From Flavobacterium sp. MFBS3-15 (GTDB lineage: Bacteria; Bacteroidota; Bacteroidia; Flavobacteriales; Flavobacteriaceae): a DNA stretch of 64,000 nt. Below are positions 7,712 through 18,037 of this stretch, piece by piece (the first letter of the stretch is position 1; each line of letters opens with the position of its first letter). Both the position numbers and the translations under genes were made by a program. Where the stretch lies: assembly GCF_026107645.2 (NCBI RefSeq), contig NZ_JAPCHV010000012.1, positions 62,001 to 126,000 of the forward strand, read 5' to 3'. Under the pieces are notes generated by a model. It searched no databases. It worked only from the letters and a program-made list of their open reading frames with translations, and was not told the origin of the DNA.

Positions 7712-8851
7712 ATGAAGCCAGTTAATCAAATTTTATCGCTTGCAGTAATTGCCTTGCTGTATGCATGTTCCGGCAAGCAGGACCAACCGGCACCAACCGC
7801 ACAGGCCGTACCTGTTCCCGTTTATAATGTAACACAGCACGATGCCTTTACCTGGCAGGAATACCCGGTAATGCTGGAAGGCCGCACCGATGTGGAAATA
7901 AGGCCGCAGGTAGACGGCTACCTCCAAAGCGTATTGGTAGACGAAGGCGCCTACGTAAAAGCAGGGCAGCCCATTTTTAAGATACAGGACCACCGCTACC
8001 GCGAGGCACTCAACAATGCCTCAGGAAGCCTGAACGCCGCCGAGGCCGCGCTCATCAACGCTAAACTTGAAGTTGAAAAGCTTACCCCCTTGGTAGACGG
8101 AAAGGTAATTTCGGAATACCAGCTTAAATCGGCCAAGGCAGCCCTGAAGATTGCAGAAGGTAATAAAAAGCAGGCTGAAGCAGTGGTGGCTTCGGCACGC
8201 ATCAACCTTGAGTTTACTACAGTTAAGGCGCCGGTAAGCGGCTACATTACCCGCCTGCCGAAAAAACAGGGAAGCCTTGTATCGGCAGCCGACCCGCTGC
8301 CTCTTACCACTCTTTCTGACAATGCCGAAATGCACGCCTATTTCTCGGTTAGCGAAGCTGATTTCATTGCCTTCCGCGACAAAAACGAGGGCGCTACGCT
8401 GAAAGATAAGCTGGCCCACCTTCCTGCCCTGTCGTTAGTGCTTCCTGACAATACCGAGTATGCGCAAAAAGGGAAGATCGATATGGTAGACGGGCAGTTC
8501 AACAAGACTACCGGGGCAATTACCCTGAGGGCAAGCTTCCCCAACGCGCAGGGGCTGCTCCGTGCCGGAAACACCGGTAAGGTAAGGCTTGGCCTGCCGC
8601 ACGCCAATGCTGTTTTAGTACCGCAGGCAGCCACAGTAGAACTACAGGATAAAGTGTATGTATATACCGTGGATGCTTCTAACAAAGTAACTAAAACCCC
8701 TATAGTTGTAGTAGGCAAATCAGGCAACGACTATATCATTAAAGAGGGGGTAAAGGCAGGCGACCGCATTGTGTACAAAGGCTTCGAAGGCTTGCAGGAT
8801 GGCGTGACCATAGCCCCTGAGAAGATAAAAGCCGAAATTGCATCTAAATAA
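7712..8851 (+). CDS. RND efflux periplasmic adaptor (AcrA/MexA type lipoprotein)
   Basis: A 379-residue protein with a lipoprotein signal peptide ending in LLYAC (lipidation cysteine at about residue 19). It then has the usual adaptor order: first lipoyl half (EIRPQVDGYLQSVLVDEGAYVKAGQPIFKI), a helical hairpin (about 95-160) and the second lipoyl half (FTTVKAPVSGYITRLPKKQGSLV). A beta-barrel and a membrane-proximal domain follow, ending in GDRIVYKGFEGLQDGVTI. Together with the RND permease and outer-membrane channel that follow, it forms a tripartite drug/toxicant pump across the envelope. The gene is first after the triple operator array. Confidence 0.95.
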   Translation: MKPVNQILSLAVIALLYACSGKQDQPAPTAQAVPVPVYNVTQHDAFTWQEYPVMLEGRTDVEIRPQVDGYLQSVLVDEGAYVKAGQPIFKIQDHRYREALNNASGSLNAAEAALINAKLEVEKLTPLVDGKVISEYQLKSAKAALKIAEGNKKQAEAVVASARINLEFTTVKAPVSGYITRLPKKQGSLVSAADPLPLTTLSDNAEMHAYFSVSEADFIAFRDKNEGATLKDKLAHLPALSLVLPDNTEYAQKGKIDMVDGQFNKTTGAITLRASFPNAQGLLRAGNTGKVRLGLPHANAVLVPQAATVELQDKVYVYTVDASNKVTKTPIVVVGKSGNDYIIKEGVKAGDRIVYKGFEGLQDGVTIAPEKIKAEIASK

Positions 8852-8882
8852 TTACAGTACAAAGACTTAACACTTAACAGAA

Positions 8883-11800
8883 ATGCTTAAAAAATTTATA
8901 GACCGGCCGGTTCTGGCCACGGTCATATCCCTTATTTTGGCTATTTTAGGGACCATAGGCCTCGCCTCGCTGCCCCTCAGGCAGTTCCCTGACATCGCTC
9001 CTCCCGCGGTTCAGGTAACGGCCCTATACCCCGGCGCCAATGCCGAAACTGTGCTCCGCTCGGTAGCGCCATCGCTGGAAGAAGCAATCAATGGGGTGGA
9101 GAACATGAGCTACATGACCTCTACCGCCAGTAACGACGGATCGCTTGTGATTTCGGTATTCTTTAAACTGGGCACCGACCCCGACCAGGCTGCCGTAAAC
9201 GTGCAAAACCGTGTGGCACAGGCCACCAGCCAGCTTCCTTCCGAAGTGATACAGGCGGGCATCACTACAGCCAAACAACAGAACAGCCTTATCATGGTGG
9301 TGGATATGTTCAGTGAGGACGAATCGAAATATGACCAGACCTTCCTCGCCAATTATGCACAGATCAACATCATCCCTGAAATCAAACGTATACCCGGTGT
9401 GGGCCAGTCGATCATCTTCGGTGGTAACAAAGACTATTCAATGCGTGTATGGCTCAACCCATCACAAATGGCATCGTACAACATTACGCCGCGTGAGGTA
9501 ATGGCCGCCATACAGGACAAGAACCTTGAGGCTGCTCCGGGCAAGTTTGGCGAAAACAGCACACAGTCGTTCGAGTATGTTATCAAATACAAAGGCAAGC
9601 TCAACAAACCGGGCGATTATGAGAACATCATCGTCCGCACCAATCCCGACGGTACCATGCTGCGCCTTAAAGATGTGGCAAAGATTGAATTCGGTGCCTA
9701 TACCTACGGTAACTTTACCCGTGTGAACGGCAAGCCGGGCATCAACATTGCCGTGATGCAGCTGCCGGGATCGAACGCCAACGAGATCCAGATTGCCATT
9801 GACGAGCTTATGGAAAAGGCTTCAAAGAAATTCCCTAAAGATGTAAAGCATCTTGTGCTGTACAATACTAAAACCATGCTCGATGCGTCAATAGCACAGG
9901 TTCGTTCAACATTGATTGAAGCATTCATACTGGTATTCATCGTCGTGTACCTGTTCCTTCAGGATTTCCGTTCCACGCTCATCCCGGCCATTGCGGTTCC
10001 TGTTGCCTTGCTTGGTACATTCTTCTTCATGTCGATATTCGGGTTCTCCATCAACCTGCTTACATTGTTTGCTCTGGTGCTCGCCATAGGTATCGTAGTG
10101 GATGATGCCATCGTCGTCGTCGAGGCCGTGCATGCCAAGATGGAGCATAAGCACCTCCCTCCTAAAGCTGCAACCACATCGGCCATGAGCGAAATTACAG
10201 GTGCTATCATCTCGATTACATTGGTAATGTCGGCAGTGTTCCTTCCGGTGGGTTTCATGCAGGGGTCAACCGGGGTATTCTACAGGCAGTTTGCCTTTAC
10301 ACTCGCCATTGCCATCATCATATCGGCCATTAATGCGCTTACACTCAGCCCTGCTCTCGCAGCCCTGTTCCTGAAACAGCACACCCCCCACCCTGTAAAT
10401 AAGGGTGTTGGCGAGCCGTACAAAGCACCAACATTCAAGCAGCGTTTCTTTGCGGGCTTCAATGCTAATTTCGACAAGCTTACCAACCGTTATGTAGGAA
10501 GCCTGCGCTTTTTGGTACGCTACCGCTGGGCAACGTTGGCAAGCCTTGCAGGACTTATAGTACTTACCGTATGGATGGTACGCCGCACACCATCAGGTTT
10601 CATACCGAGTGAAGACCAGGGCTTCATAGCCATATCACTGTCAATGCCTGCGGGAAGCTCGCTCGACCGTACTACTGCCGCCATGCAGGAAGCAGAGAAA
10701 GCACTAGAACCGATGGAAGCCAAGCGTACGCTAATGGGGCTGTCGGGCTTCAACATTCTCACGCAATCATCCAGCCCGTCGTTCGGGGTGGCGTTCATCC
10801 TACTGAAAGAATCGAAAGAACGTGGCAGCATCAAAGACATTAACGCCATAATGGACGATGCGAGGCAGCGGCTTTCGGCAGTAAAGGGAGCCAACTTCTT
10901 TGTGTTCACCTTCCCTACCGTGCCGGGATTCAGTAATGTGGACGGGCTTGACTTTGTATTGCAGGACCGCACAGGAGGATCACTGGGTAAGTTCAGCGAG
11001 ACGGGCAACAAGTTCATAGGTGAACTGATGAAGCGTCCTGAAATCGCCGTCGCCTTTACCTCCTTCCGTGCCGACTACCCACAATTTGAGATGGAAGTGG
11101 ACGACGTGAAGGCCGAGCAGCTTGGCGTAAGCGTGAAAGACCTGATGCAGACGGTGCAGGCCTATTACGGAAGCGCACAGGTGAGCGATTTTAACCGCTT
11201 TGGCAAATACTACCGCGTGATGGTGCAGGCAGATAAAGGTACGCGCGCCACACCGGAATCGCTGGATGCCGTATTTGTGAAAAACAAAAATGGCGAGATG
11301 GTACCGGTAAACACGCTGGTAAAACTGGCCAGGGTATATGGTCCGGAAAATGCCTCGCGCTATAACCTGTTCAACTCGATGGGAATAAACGCCATACAAA
11401 AGCCGGGCTACAGCTCTGGTGATGCTATACGTGCCGTAGAGGAAGTTGCCGCACAGTCGTTACCGGAAGGCTACTCCTATGAGTTCTCGGGTATGACGAG
11501 GGAAGAAATATCATCGGGCGGGCAGTCGGCCATCATTTTTGGGCTCAGCCTCATCTTTGTGTACTTCCTGTTGGCAGCACAATATGAGAGCTACATACTG
11601 CCAATGGCTGTAATCCTCTCAATACCTACGGGCATCTTTGGGGTGTTTGCCGCCATAGGCATGACCGGAATTTCCAACAACATTTACGTGCAGGTAGCGC
11701 TGGTGATGCTTATTGGCCTTTTGGCTAAAAATGCCATCCTGATCGTGGAATTTGCCGTACAGCGAAGGCGGGCGGGCAAGTCTTTGCTGTCTTCTGCCCT

Positions 11801-12068
11801 TGAGGCTGCCAAGCTAAGGCTAAGGCCGATTATTATGACATCGCTTGCCTTTATCGTAGGGCTAATCCCTATGATGGGTGCCACAGGGCCGTCGGCGCAG
11901 GGTAACCACTCCATCAGTATTGGCGCTGCAGGCGGTATGCTTTCGGGCGTAATCCTTGGCCTGTTTGTCATACCGGTATTATTCATCGTTTTCCAATACC
12001 TGCAGGAGAAGGTTTCACGTAAAGTAGAAGAACCACAGCCTGCCCTTGAAACTGAACTTATAAAATAA
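8883..12068 (+). CDS. RND family efflux permease (HAE1/AcrB-like)
   Basis: A 1061-residue protein with two homologous halves, each with one membrane helix, a large periplasmic loop and five more helices, the usual AcrB layout and length. The N-terminus FIDRPVLATVISLILAILG and the PDIAPPAVQVTALYPGANAETV segment are characteristic of the HAE1 subfamily. The proton-relay aspartate pair is present in helix 4 (GIVVDDAIVVVEAV), as is the helix 10 lysine region (GLLAKNAILIVEFA). It is expected to drive proton-coupled extrusion of hydrophobic or amphiphilic compounds. Substrates cannot be read from sequence. It sits between the adaptor gene (31 nt gap) and the channel gene (4 nt gap). Confidence 0.96.
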   Translation: MLKKFIDRPVLATVISLILAILGTIGLASLPLRQFPDIAPPAVQVTALYPGANAETVLRSVAPSLEEAINGVENMSYMTSTASNDGSLVISVFFKLGTDPDQAAVNVQNRVAQATSQLPSEVIQAGITTAKQQNSLIMVVDMFSEDESKYDQTFLANYAQINIIPEIKRIPGVGQSIIFGGNKDYSMRVWLNPSQMASYNITPREVMAAIQDKNLEAAPGKFGENSTQSFEYVIKYKGKLNKPGDYENIIVRTNPDGTMLRLKDVAKIEFGAYTYGNFTRVNGKPGINIAVMQLPGSNANEIQIAIDELMEKASKKFPKDVKHLVLYNTKTMLDASIAQVRSTLIEAFILVFIVVYLFLQDFRSTLIPAIAVPVALLGTFFFMSIFGFSINLLTLFALVLAIGIVVDDAIVVVEAVHAKMEHKHLPPKAATTSAMSEITGAIISITLVMSAVFLPVGFMQGSTGVFYRQFAFTLAIAIIISAINALTLSPALAALFLKQHTPHPVNKGVGEPYKAPTFKQRFFAGFNANFDKLTNRYVGSLRFLVRYRWATLASLAGLIVLTVWMVRRTPSGFIPSEDQGFIAISLSMPAGSSLDRTTAAMQEAEKALEPMEAKRTLMGLSGFNILTQSSSPSFGVAFILLKESKERGSIKDINAIMDDARQRLSAVKGANFFVFTFPTVPGFSNVDGLDFVLQDRTGGSLGKFSETGNKFIGELMKRPEIAVAFTSFRADYPQFEMEVDDVKAEQLGVSVKDLMQTVQAYYGSAQVSDFNRFGKYYRVMVQADKGTRATPESLDAVFVKNKNGEMVPVNTLVKLARVYGPENASRYNLFNSMGINAIQKPGYSSGDAIRAVEEVAAQSLPEGYSYEFSGMTREEISSGGQSAIIFGLSLIFVYFLLAAQYESYILPMAVILSIPTGIFGVFAAIGMTGISNNIYVQVALVMLIGLLAKNAILIVEFAVQRRRAGKSLLSSALEAAKLRLRPIIMTSLAFIVGLIPMMGATGPSAQGNHSISIGAAGGMLSGVILGLFVIPVLFIVFQYLQEKVSRKVEEPQPALETELIK

Positions 12069-12072
12069 AACA

Positions 12073-13473
12073 ATGAGAACATTTAGTTATATACTCCTAC
12101 TGCTCACGCTGATAGGATGCAAAGTTTCGAAAGACACGCCATTGCCGCAACAGGATCTGCCGGAAGCTTACCGCAATGCCTTTGCAACCGACACCACAAC
12201 CATTGCCGACCTGAAATGGGATGCATTTTTTACCGACCCTCAATTACAGGAACTCATAGGCAACACTATAAAAGGCAACCTTGACCTGCAAATTGCCGTG
12301 AAGAACATCGAGGCATCAAGGCAGATGCTCCGCCAGAGCAAATGGGGACAGGTGCCGCAGCTTAACGCTTATGTCTCGGCAAGCAGCAACATACCGAGTG
12401 AGAACAGCCTGAACGGGCTGAGCCTGAATAACTTTCTTGGCACCAGCCATATTGAGGATTATAATGCCGGGCTATCACTTTCATGGGAAGCTGATATTTG
12501 GGGGAAGATCAGCAGCCGTAAAAAAGAGGCGCTGGCAAACTACCTTAAAACTGAAGAAGCCAAAAAGCTGGTACAGGCCAATCTTGTAGCCAGTGCGGCT
12601 CAAGGCTATTATAACCTCCTCATGCTGGATGCCCAACTGGAAGTGGCCCTGAAGAATCGTACCCTCAGCGAAAATACCGTGAATATGGTAACGCGCCAGT
12701 TCGATGCCGGGCAGGTAACCCACCTGGCGGTAGAGCAGGCCGAAGCCCAAAGGCTGCGTGCCGCACAAATAGTTCCGCAGCTCGAAAAGGAAATACTGCT
12801 ACAGGAAAATGCGCTTAGCCTGCTTACTGGTACAGTACCAGGAGCCATAGGAAGATCGGGGACGATTGCTAATACAGCGCTGCACAGCGAGCTGCCAACA
12901 GGTATCCCTGCATCGATACTGAGCCGCAGGCCCGATGTAAAGGCACAGGAGCATGAGCTGGCCGCCGCCAATGCCCGTGTGGGTATCGCCAAAGCCTTCA
13001 TGTATCCCGCACTGAATATCACTGCCAATGGTGGCCTGAACTCCTTTAAGTCGGATAACTGGTTCAACATGCCGTCGTCGCTGTTCGGGCTGGTAACAGG
13101 AAGCCTCGCGCAGCCGCTATTGCAGGGGCGCAGGCTGAAAACCCAATATGAAGTGGCCAAAACCGAACGCGAAAAAGCTGTTATAGGCTTCCGCCAGCAG
13201 GTGCTGGTAGCTGTGGGTGAAGTATCGGACGCATTGGCTGAAATAGAAAAACTTAAAGAAGAGGTGGCATTCGCCAATGAAAGGGTGGCCAACCTGCAAA
13301 AAGCCGTGGGCAATGCCGACAAGCTGTTTGGAAGCGGGCTGGCCAGCTACTTAGAAGTAATAACCGCACAAAGCAACGTATTGCAGAGCGAGCTCGACCT
13401 TGCCACTGTAAAACGAAACCAACTGGCCGCCGAAGTAAAACTCTACAGGGCACTGGGCGGCGGCTGGAAATAA
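12073..13473 (+). CDS. RND outer-membrane channel lipoprotein (OprM/NodT family)
   Basis: A 466-residue TolC-family protein with a lipoprotein signal ending in LTLIGC (cysteine at about residue 16), as in the OprM/NodT branch. Typical segments are seen: LKWDAFFTDPQLQELI near the N-terminus, YNAGLSLSWEADIWGKISSRKKEA (the conserved WEIDLWGR-type motif) and ILSRRPDVKAQEHELAAANARVGIAKA. The C-terminus (NQLAAEVKLYRALGGGWK) matches the family's LYKALGGGW ending. It completes the efflux operon and is followed by a strong terminator. Confidence 0.95.
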   Translation: MRTFSYILLLLTLIGCKVSKDTPLPQQDLPEAYRNAFATDTTTIADLKWDAFFTDPQLQELIGNTIKGNLDLQIAVKNIEASRQMLRQSKWGQVPQLNAYVSASSNIPSENSLNGLSLNNFLGTSHIEDYNAGLSLSWEADIWGKISSRKKEALANYLKTEEAKKLVQANLVASAAQGYYNLLMLDAQLEVALKNRTLSENTVNMVTRQFDAGQVTHLAVEQAEAQRLRAAQIVPQLEKEILLQENALSLLTGTVPGAIGRSGTIANTALHSELPTGIPASILSRRPDVKAQEHELAAANARVGIAKAFMYPALNITANGGLNSFKSDNWFNMPSSLFGLVTGSLAQPLLQGRRLKTQYEVAKTEREKAVIGFRQQVLVAVGEVSDALAEIEKLKEEVAFANERVANLQKAVGNADKLFGSGLASYLEVITAQSNVLQSELDLATVKRNQLAAEVKLYRALGGGWK

Positions 13474-13505
13474 AGATTGATTATTTGTTTTCTGTTAACT
13501 GGGAG

Positions 13506-13541
13506 GCTGTCACGGAGAAATCTGTGGCAGCTTTTCTTTTT
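13506..13541 (+). terminator. Rho-independent terminator of the RND operon
   Basis: GCTGTCAC (13506-13513) pairs with GTGGCAGC (13524-13531) with one G-U pair across a 10-nt loop and is followed by a T-rich run (TTTTCTTTTT). It lies 33 nt after the channel gene stop. Confidence 0.8.
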
Positions 13542-13591
13542 ATTGAGTAATTTGCCGCAAATAGCGATCATTGTGTATAATAATTAATTTT

Positions 13592-13606
13592 GACTATCAA
13601 ATAGTC
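13592..13606. promoter_or_regulatory. Inverted repeat upstream of the HTCS gene
   Basis: GACTAT-CAA-ATAGTC is a perfect 6-3-6 inverted repeat located 33 nt before the hybrid two-component regulator start, in an AT-rich leader. It could be a regulatory site or a small hairpin in the mRNA leader. No repeat of it was noticed elsewhere in the window. Confidence 0.35.
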
Positions 13607-13638
13607 GTTTATTTAAATATTGCTTACTTTTAAGGAAT

Positions 13639-16600
13639 ATGGCAAAATTCCCCATGCATAATTATAAATATCAAAGAAAAACATTAGCCACACAAGCAGT
13701 GTTATGCCTGATTATTGCAATAATGGCAATATCATGCCAAAAAAACCGACAGGCGCCCGTATCCCGCTTACCACAAAAAGCAAGCATTGGAAATGTAAAA
13801 AGTCTTCAGGACGATAATCAGAAATATATAACTGAAGCGCTTGATAATACCGCCGGTCTTTCTAACAGCTCGGTGAATTGTGTTTTTCAGGATTCGCAAA
13901 ACCTGTTATGGATAGGTACATGGGATGGGCTAAACCGATATGATGGCAGCAGCTTTAAGATTTTCAGGCCTGAACCCAACAACAGCAATTCCCTGAGCAA
14001 CCAGGTTGTGCTGGATGTTGTCGAGGACGATAACGGCCAGATATGGGTACTAACCATGCATGGCATCAATCGTTACGACAAAACCACCGATAAATTTTAC
14101 CAGTATTTTTATTCTGCTGATAGTGCCCCTCCCCTATCCGAATCACATTTTAAGCTTGCCCTCAACAAGGACAAAAAAGTCTTTTGTGCCGTAAAGGGAT
14201 GGGGAATAGGTTATTTTGATGGCAATAAATTTAAAGTTCTTAAAACCGGGCTTGCAAAAGACAGAACCATACGCAGCCTTGAGTTTATGCAAAAGGATAA
14301 ACTGCTTGCGCTAACAGAAGACAACAACCTTTACTCTATAGATATTAATGAAACGGAGCAATTGGCTACTGCAAAAAAAGCATTAGGAAATATAAAAGCA
14401 TTTGATATACTTCCTGACAGAAACATCTGCATCGTATCGACTGACGGAATAGTCTCAATACTTGATGAAAACCTTAGAGCAAAAGAGGTATTCAGTGGCG
14501 GAATTGAAACTATCATAGGTCATACAGCCTCCGAATTACTCTTTCTAGGCAGACAGGGTTATACTACAACTGATTTTTCAGGTAATAAAATCCAAAGAAA
14601 GTGGGTGGACGCGCTGTCCAGGCACAAGGTTACCTCTATTATCAAAGGAAGCGAAGGCATAGTCTGGATGGGTACTGATGGTGACGGCCTATTGAAAGCT
14701 TCCCCACAGGAAAAGCTGTTTAGAACAATATCAAAAACACAGCTCCCTGAAATGGATGGAGGCATTGTAAGGTCGTTCTTAAAAGATGAAGACAATACCT
14801 TTTGGATAGGCACTAAGGGCAAAGGGCTGTTTCACATCACTTCAAATCTTTATACTGATTCACCCGCACCTTTGAACTATACTTTTTTTAACGAGGTCAA
14901 CAGCCCTTTGGATAACGCTGTATATTCTCTTTGCAAGGGACAAGACGGGCTTATCTTCATTGGCACTGATGATGCAGGGCTAACTGTTTATGACAACAAA
15001 ACCAAACAAGTTGTAGCATGGAAAGATATTGAAGGCAGCAATAATTGCGATTATTTTAAATCGGTTTATGCGATTTACCAGGACAATATGCAAAACATAT
15101 GGCTGGGTACTAATGGCTATGGGATGATAAAGCTGAGCCTTGAACGCATGGGCCAAAAACTGAAAGTAGGCGCATTTAAAAAATATTCGGCCGCAAATGG
15201 GAGCACAAATGCTTTGGGCAGTAACATCATTTTTTCCATTGTCCCAAAAAATGAAAAAGAACTTTGGCTGGGTACCCGACTTGGCGGCCTTAATTTATTT
15301 AGTAAAACAACTGAAAAATTCCTTGCCTTTAAAAACAAGCCGGGAGATAGCTCCAGCCTTTCCAATAATGACATCCTGAGCCTGGGCTTTGACAAAAAAG
15401 GAAAGCTGTGGATAGGAACCAGCTATGGACTCAGCACACTGGAAAGCTTTGATGGCAGCAGTCCGAAATTCAAAAACTATTCGGTAAATGACGGTTTGCC
15501 CAACAATACTATACACGGCATCCTGGCAGACAGGAACAACAACCTGTGGATAAGCACTAACTTTGGACTTTCCGCGTTCAATGCCGATAGGGATAAGTTT
15601 ACCAACTATGTAAAAAGCGATGGCCTGCAAAACAATGAGTTTGCAGACGGCGCGTTTTACTCTGATGCTGAGGCAGGACATATTTTTATGGGAGGCATTA
15701 AGGGTTTCAATTATTTTTCCCCACAAAAGATTAAGGAATCAACTGTGCTTCCCGACCTTTTCATAGACCGCATAAGCGGGCATAATCAGCCGGTACCATT
15801 TTACCAGGGCTTGCTGGTAGCGCCTGACAAGGATAATGCCCCGGCCCTTACCCTGAAGCACAACCAAAACTTTCTGGACATATACCTTACTGCACTTACA
15901 TTTACTAACAACGAAAAGTGCCGCTATGCCTATCAACTGAAAGGTTTTGACAAGAACTGGAATACCATAGACAACCGCAAGATCATTTCATTTACCAATG
16001 TGCCTCCGGGCAACTACTCGCTGTACATGAAATGGAGCAACAGCGACGGTGTATGGACACAACCTGTGCATACTGCCGACATAAAAATTAAACCCGTTTG
16101 GTGGCAATCGAACATGGCATTGGTTATCTATACGATACTCGGGATAGGCTTCGTATTATTTGTCAGGAGCTATAACCTAAAGCGTCAATCATTGAGGCAA
16201 AATATCCTCTTCAGGCAACGCGAGGAAGAATTGCACGAGAACAGGCTTACTTTTTTTACGAATATTGCCCACGAGTTCCTTACTCCACTAACCCTCATTG
16301 CAGGACCGGTACAAAAGCTGAACGAAGCCGGAAACATGGATGAACGAAGCCGGAAGTTCATTAAAATGATACAGCGCAACGCATCAAGGCTATCTTTCCT
16401 TACACAACAACTACTGGAGTTTCGCAAGGCCGAGCACGACCATCTTGAGGTACGTGTAAGGCATTTTGACATGGTAGGCATTGTTGAGCAGATAGCCGAA
16501 TTGTTTGACGACTGGGCCATTGACAAAAACATTAACTACCAGTTACAGGTACCCAACTCGCTTGAAGGATGGTTTGATAAGGAGAAGATTGAGAAAATAC

Positions 16601-17850
16601 TTTTCAACCTCCTCTCAAATGCTTTTAAGTATACACCCATCGAAGGAAAGATCAGCTTTGCCTCCGAGATTGACTATGCGAAAGACGAAACCCTTAAGAT
16701 AACGGTGACAAATACCGGCAAAGGCATTCCTAAGGAAAAACTCGACTCGCTGTTTGACCGTTTCTTTTTATCGGATCCCAACCAGGTATCAGATACCGAG
16801 ATGTTTCGTACCGGTATAGGGCTGGCCTACGTAAAAAGGCTGGTAACAGTATTACGGGGCGAAATAGTGGTATCAAGCATACCCGATGAGACGACCACTT
16901 TTACCATACTGATTCCATGTGGCAAATCAGCTTTTACCGAAAAAGAAATAGATAACAGCACAACTTCGGGCCTTATTTCAAGACACTTAAAAGATATACT
17001 GGAAGAACCTGCACTATCGCAGGAAAGTATACATAAAAAACTGTCCTCTATTGAAAAAGCGCAGGACAACCGAAAGAAGCTTCTTATTGTAGAAGACGAA
17101 AAGGAAATACACACCTACCTAAAAGATTTGCTTGGTGAAAAATATAGCCTGGCCTTTGCCCTGAACGGTGCAGATGCTATGAAAATTGTAGAGAAAGACC
17201 TGCCCGACCTTATCATTAGCGATGTGATGATGCCGGTAATGGACGGCGTGGAGCTGTGCCGGATTATTAAGACAGATGTGCGTACCTGCCACATACCGTT
17301 TATAATGCTTACCGCAAAAAGCTCGGTAGAGCATCGGATCGAGGGACTGGAAAGCGGAGCCAATTCCTATATCCCCAAACCTTTTTACCCGGACCACCTT
17401 ATGGTACGTGTGCAAAAGCTGCTGGAGGAAAAAGAACTTATACTTAAGCATTTTGCACAGGATACACTTGTAGAAAGCCTTAATGAAATACCTCTGGATA
17501 ATGATGAGAAGGCGTTTATCAAATCCGCTATAGATATCATAAGGAAAAATATAGACAGCGAAAACCTGGACAGCGCTTTTATCGAGAAAGCTTTGGGTAT
17601 AAGCAATTCGCAACTGTACCGCAAAACTAAGGAGTTTTTCAACCTCTCACCGGGCGACCTCATACGTACAGTAAGGCTTAAGTATGCTGCCGAGTTATTG
17701 CGCAAAAATGTGCTTACTGTATCGGAAATATGCTACAAATCGGGTTTCAACAACCGATCTTACTTTTACAGGGAGTTTAAAAAACTATACGGAACCACAC
17801 CAAAAAACTACCAGTTGCAATTCAGCGCAAAAAAGGCAGCATTCAAATAA
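13639..17850 (+). CDS. Hybrid two-component system regulator (HTCS) of the polysaccharide utilisation locus
   Basis: A 1403-residue one-protein signalling system. An N-terminal signal/anchor segment (about residues 16-33, with a lipobox-like AISC) is followed by a periplasmic two-component regulator propeller of many WIGT/WLGT repeats (about 60-700) and a Y_Y_Y domain. A membrane span follows at about 825-845. The cytoplasmic part has a HisKA domain with phospho-accepting His878 (NIAHEFLTPLTL; the usual Arg after Phe is Leu), a HATPase domain, a receiver with phospho-acceptor Asp1195 (LIISDVMMP) and an AraC-type DNA-binding domain (about 1297-1393). The protein should sense an oligosaccharide in the periplasm and activate the susC operon that follows on the same strand. 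A direct repeat suited to an AraC-type dimer lies between the two genes. Confidence 0.95.
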   Translation: MAKFPMHNYKYQRKTLATQAVLCLIIAIMAISCQKNRQAPVSRLPQKASIGNVKSLQDDNQKYITEALDNTAGLSNSSVNCVFQDSQNLLWIGTWDGLNRYDGSSFKIFRPEPNNSNSLSNQVVLDVVEDDNGQIWVLTMHGINRYDKTTDKFYQYFYSADSAPPLSESHFKLALNKDKKVFCAVKGWGIGYFDGNKFKVLKTGLAKDRTIRSLEFMQKDKLLALTEDNNLYSIDINETEQLATAKKALGNIKAFDILPDRNICIVSTDGIVSILDENLRAKEVFSGGIETIIGHTASELLFLGRQGYTTTDFSGNKIQRKWVDALSRHKVTSIIKGSEGIVWMGTDGDGLLKASPQEKLFRTISKTQLPEMDGGIVRSFLKDEDNTFWIGTKGKGLFHITSNLYTDSPAPLNYTFFNEVNSPLDNAVYSLCKGQDGLIFIGTDDAGLTVYDNKTKQVVAWKDIEGSNNCDYFKSVYAIYQDNMQNIWLGTNGYGMIKLSLERMGQKLKVGAFKKYSAANGSTNALGSNIIFSIVPKNEKELWLGTRLGGLNLFSKTTEKFLAFKNKPGDSSSLSNNDILSLGFDKKGKLWIGTSYGLSTLESFDGSSPKFKNYSVNDGLPNNTIHGILADRNNNLWISTNFGLSAFNADRDKFTNYVKSDGLQNNEFADGAFYSDAEAGHIFMGGIKGFNYFSPQKIKESTVLPDLFIDRISGHNQPVPFYQGLLVAPDKDNAPALTLKHNQNFLDIYLTALTFTNNEKCRYAYQLKGFDKNWNTIDNRKIISFTNVPPGNYSLYMKWSNSDGVWTQPVHTADIKIKPVWWQSNMALVIYTILGIGFVLFVRSYNLKRQSLRQNILFRQREEELHENRLTFFTNIAHEFLTPLTLIAGPVQKLNEAGNMDERSRKFIKMIQRNASRLSFLTQQLLEFRKAEHDHLEVRVRHFDMVGIVEQIAELFDDWAIDKNINYQLQVPNSLEGWFDKEKIEKILFNLLSNAFKYTPIEGKISFASEIDYAKDETLKITVTNTGKGIPKEKLDSLFDRFFLSDPNQVSDTEMFRTGIGLAYVKRLVTVLRGEIVVSSIPDETTTFTILIPCGKSAFTEKEIDNSTTSGLISRHLKDILEEPALSQESIHKKLSSIEKAQDNRKKLLIVEDEKEIHTYLKDLLGEKYSLAFALNGADAMKIVEKDLPDLIISDVMMPVMDGVELCRIIKTDVRTCHIPFIMLTAKSSVEHRIEGLESGANSYIPKPFYPDHLMVRVQKLLEEKELILKHFAQDTLVESLNEIPLDNDEKAFIKSAIDIIRKNIDSENLDSAFIEKALGISNSQLYRKTKEFFNLSPGDLIRTVRLKYAAELLRKNVLTVSEICYKSGFNNRSYFYREFKKLYGTTPKNYQLQFSAKKAAFK

Positions 17851-17875
17851 TCTTGAAAATCAACAACTTAACATC

Positions 17876-17905
17876 AGTGTACACTTTTGAAGAAATAGTG
17901 TACAC
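17876..17905 (+). promoter_or_regulatory. Direct-repeat operator for the HTCS before susC
   Basis: AGTGTACAC occurs at 17876-17884 and again at 17897-17905, a spacing of exactly 21 bp (two helical turns), as expected for an AraC-type activator dimer. A weak -7-like TACATTTA sits at 17925-17932 with no -33 TTG, which suits an activator-dependent promoter. susC starts about 105 nt further on. Confidence 0.65.
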
Positions 17906-18037
17906 AATTTTTTTATGCGTTATTTACATTTACAACGTTTTCGTAACCCAATAATTAACTAAAATCCAAATTTAAACCAATGTTAATGACACACATGAAA
18001 AAAAATTATCAAAACATTAACAAAACACATTTCTGAT

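Noticed and set aside
12609-13322. Minus-strand open frame of 237 codons opposite the OprM-like gene
   Set aside because: Composition shadow (Ser/Ala-rich, no motif) of a gene with a full family match on the plus strand.
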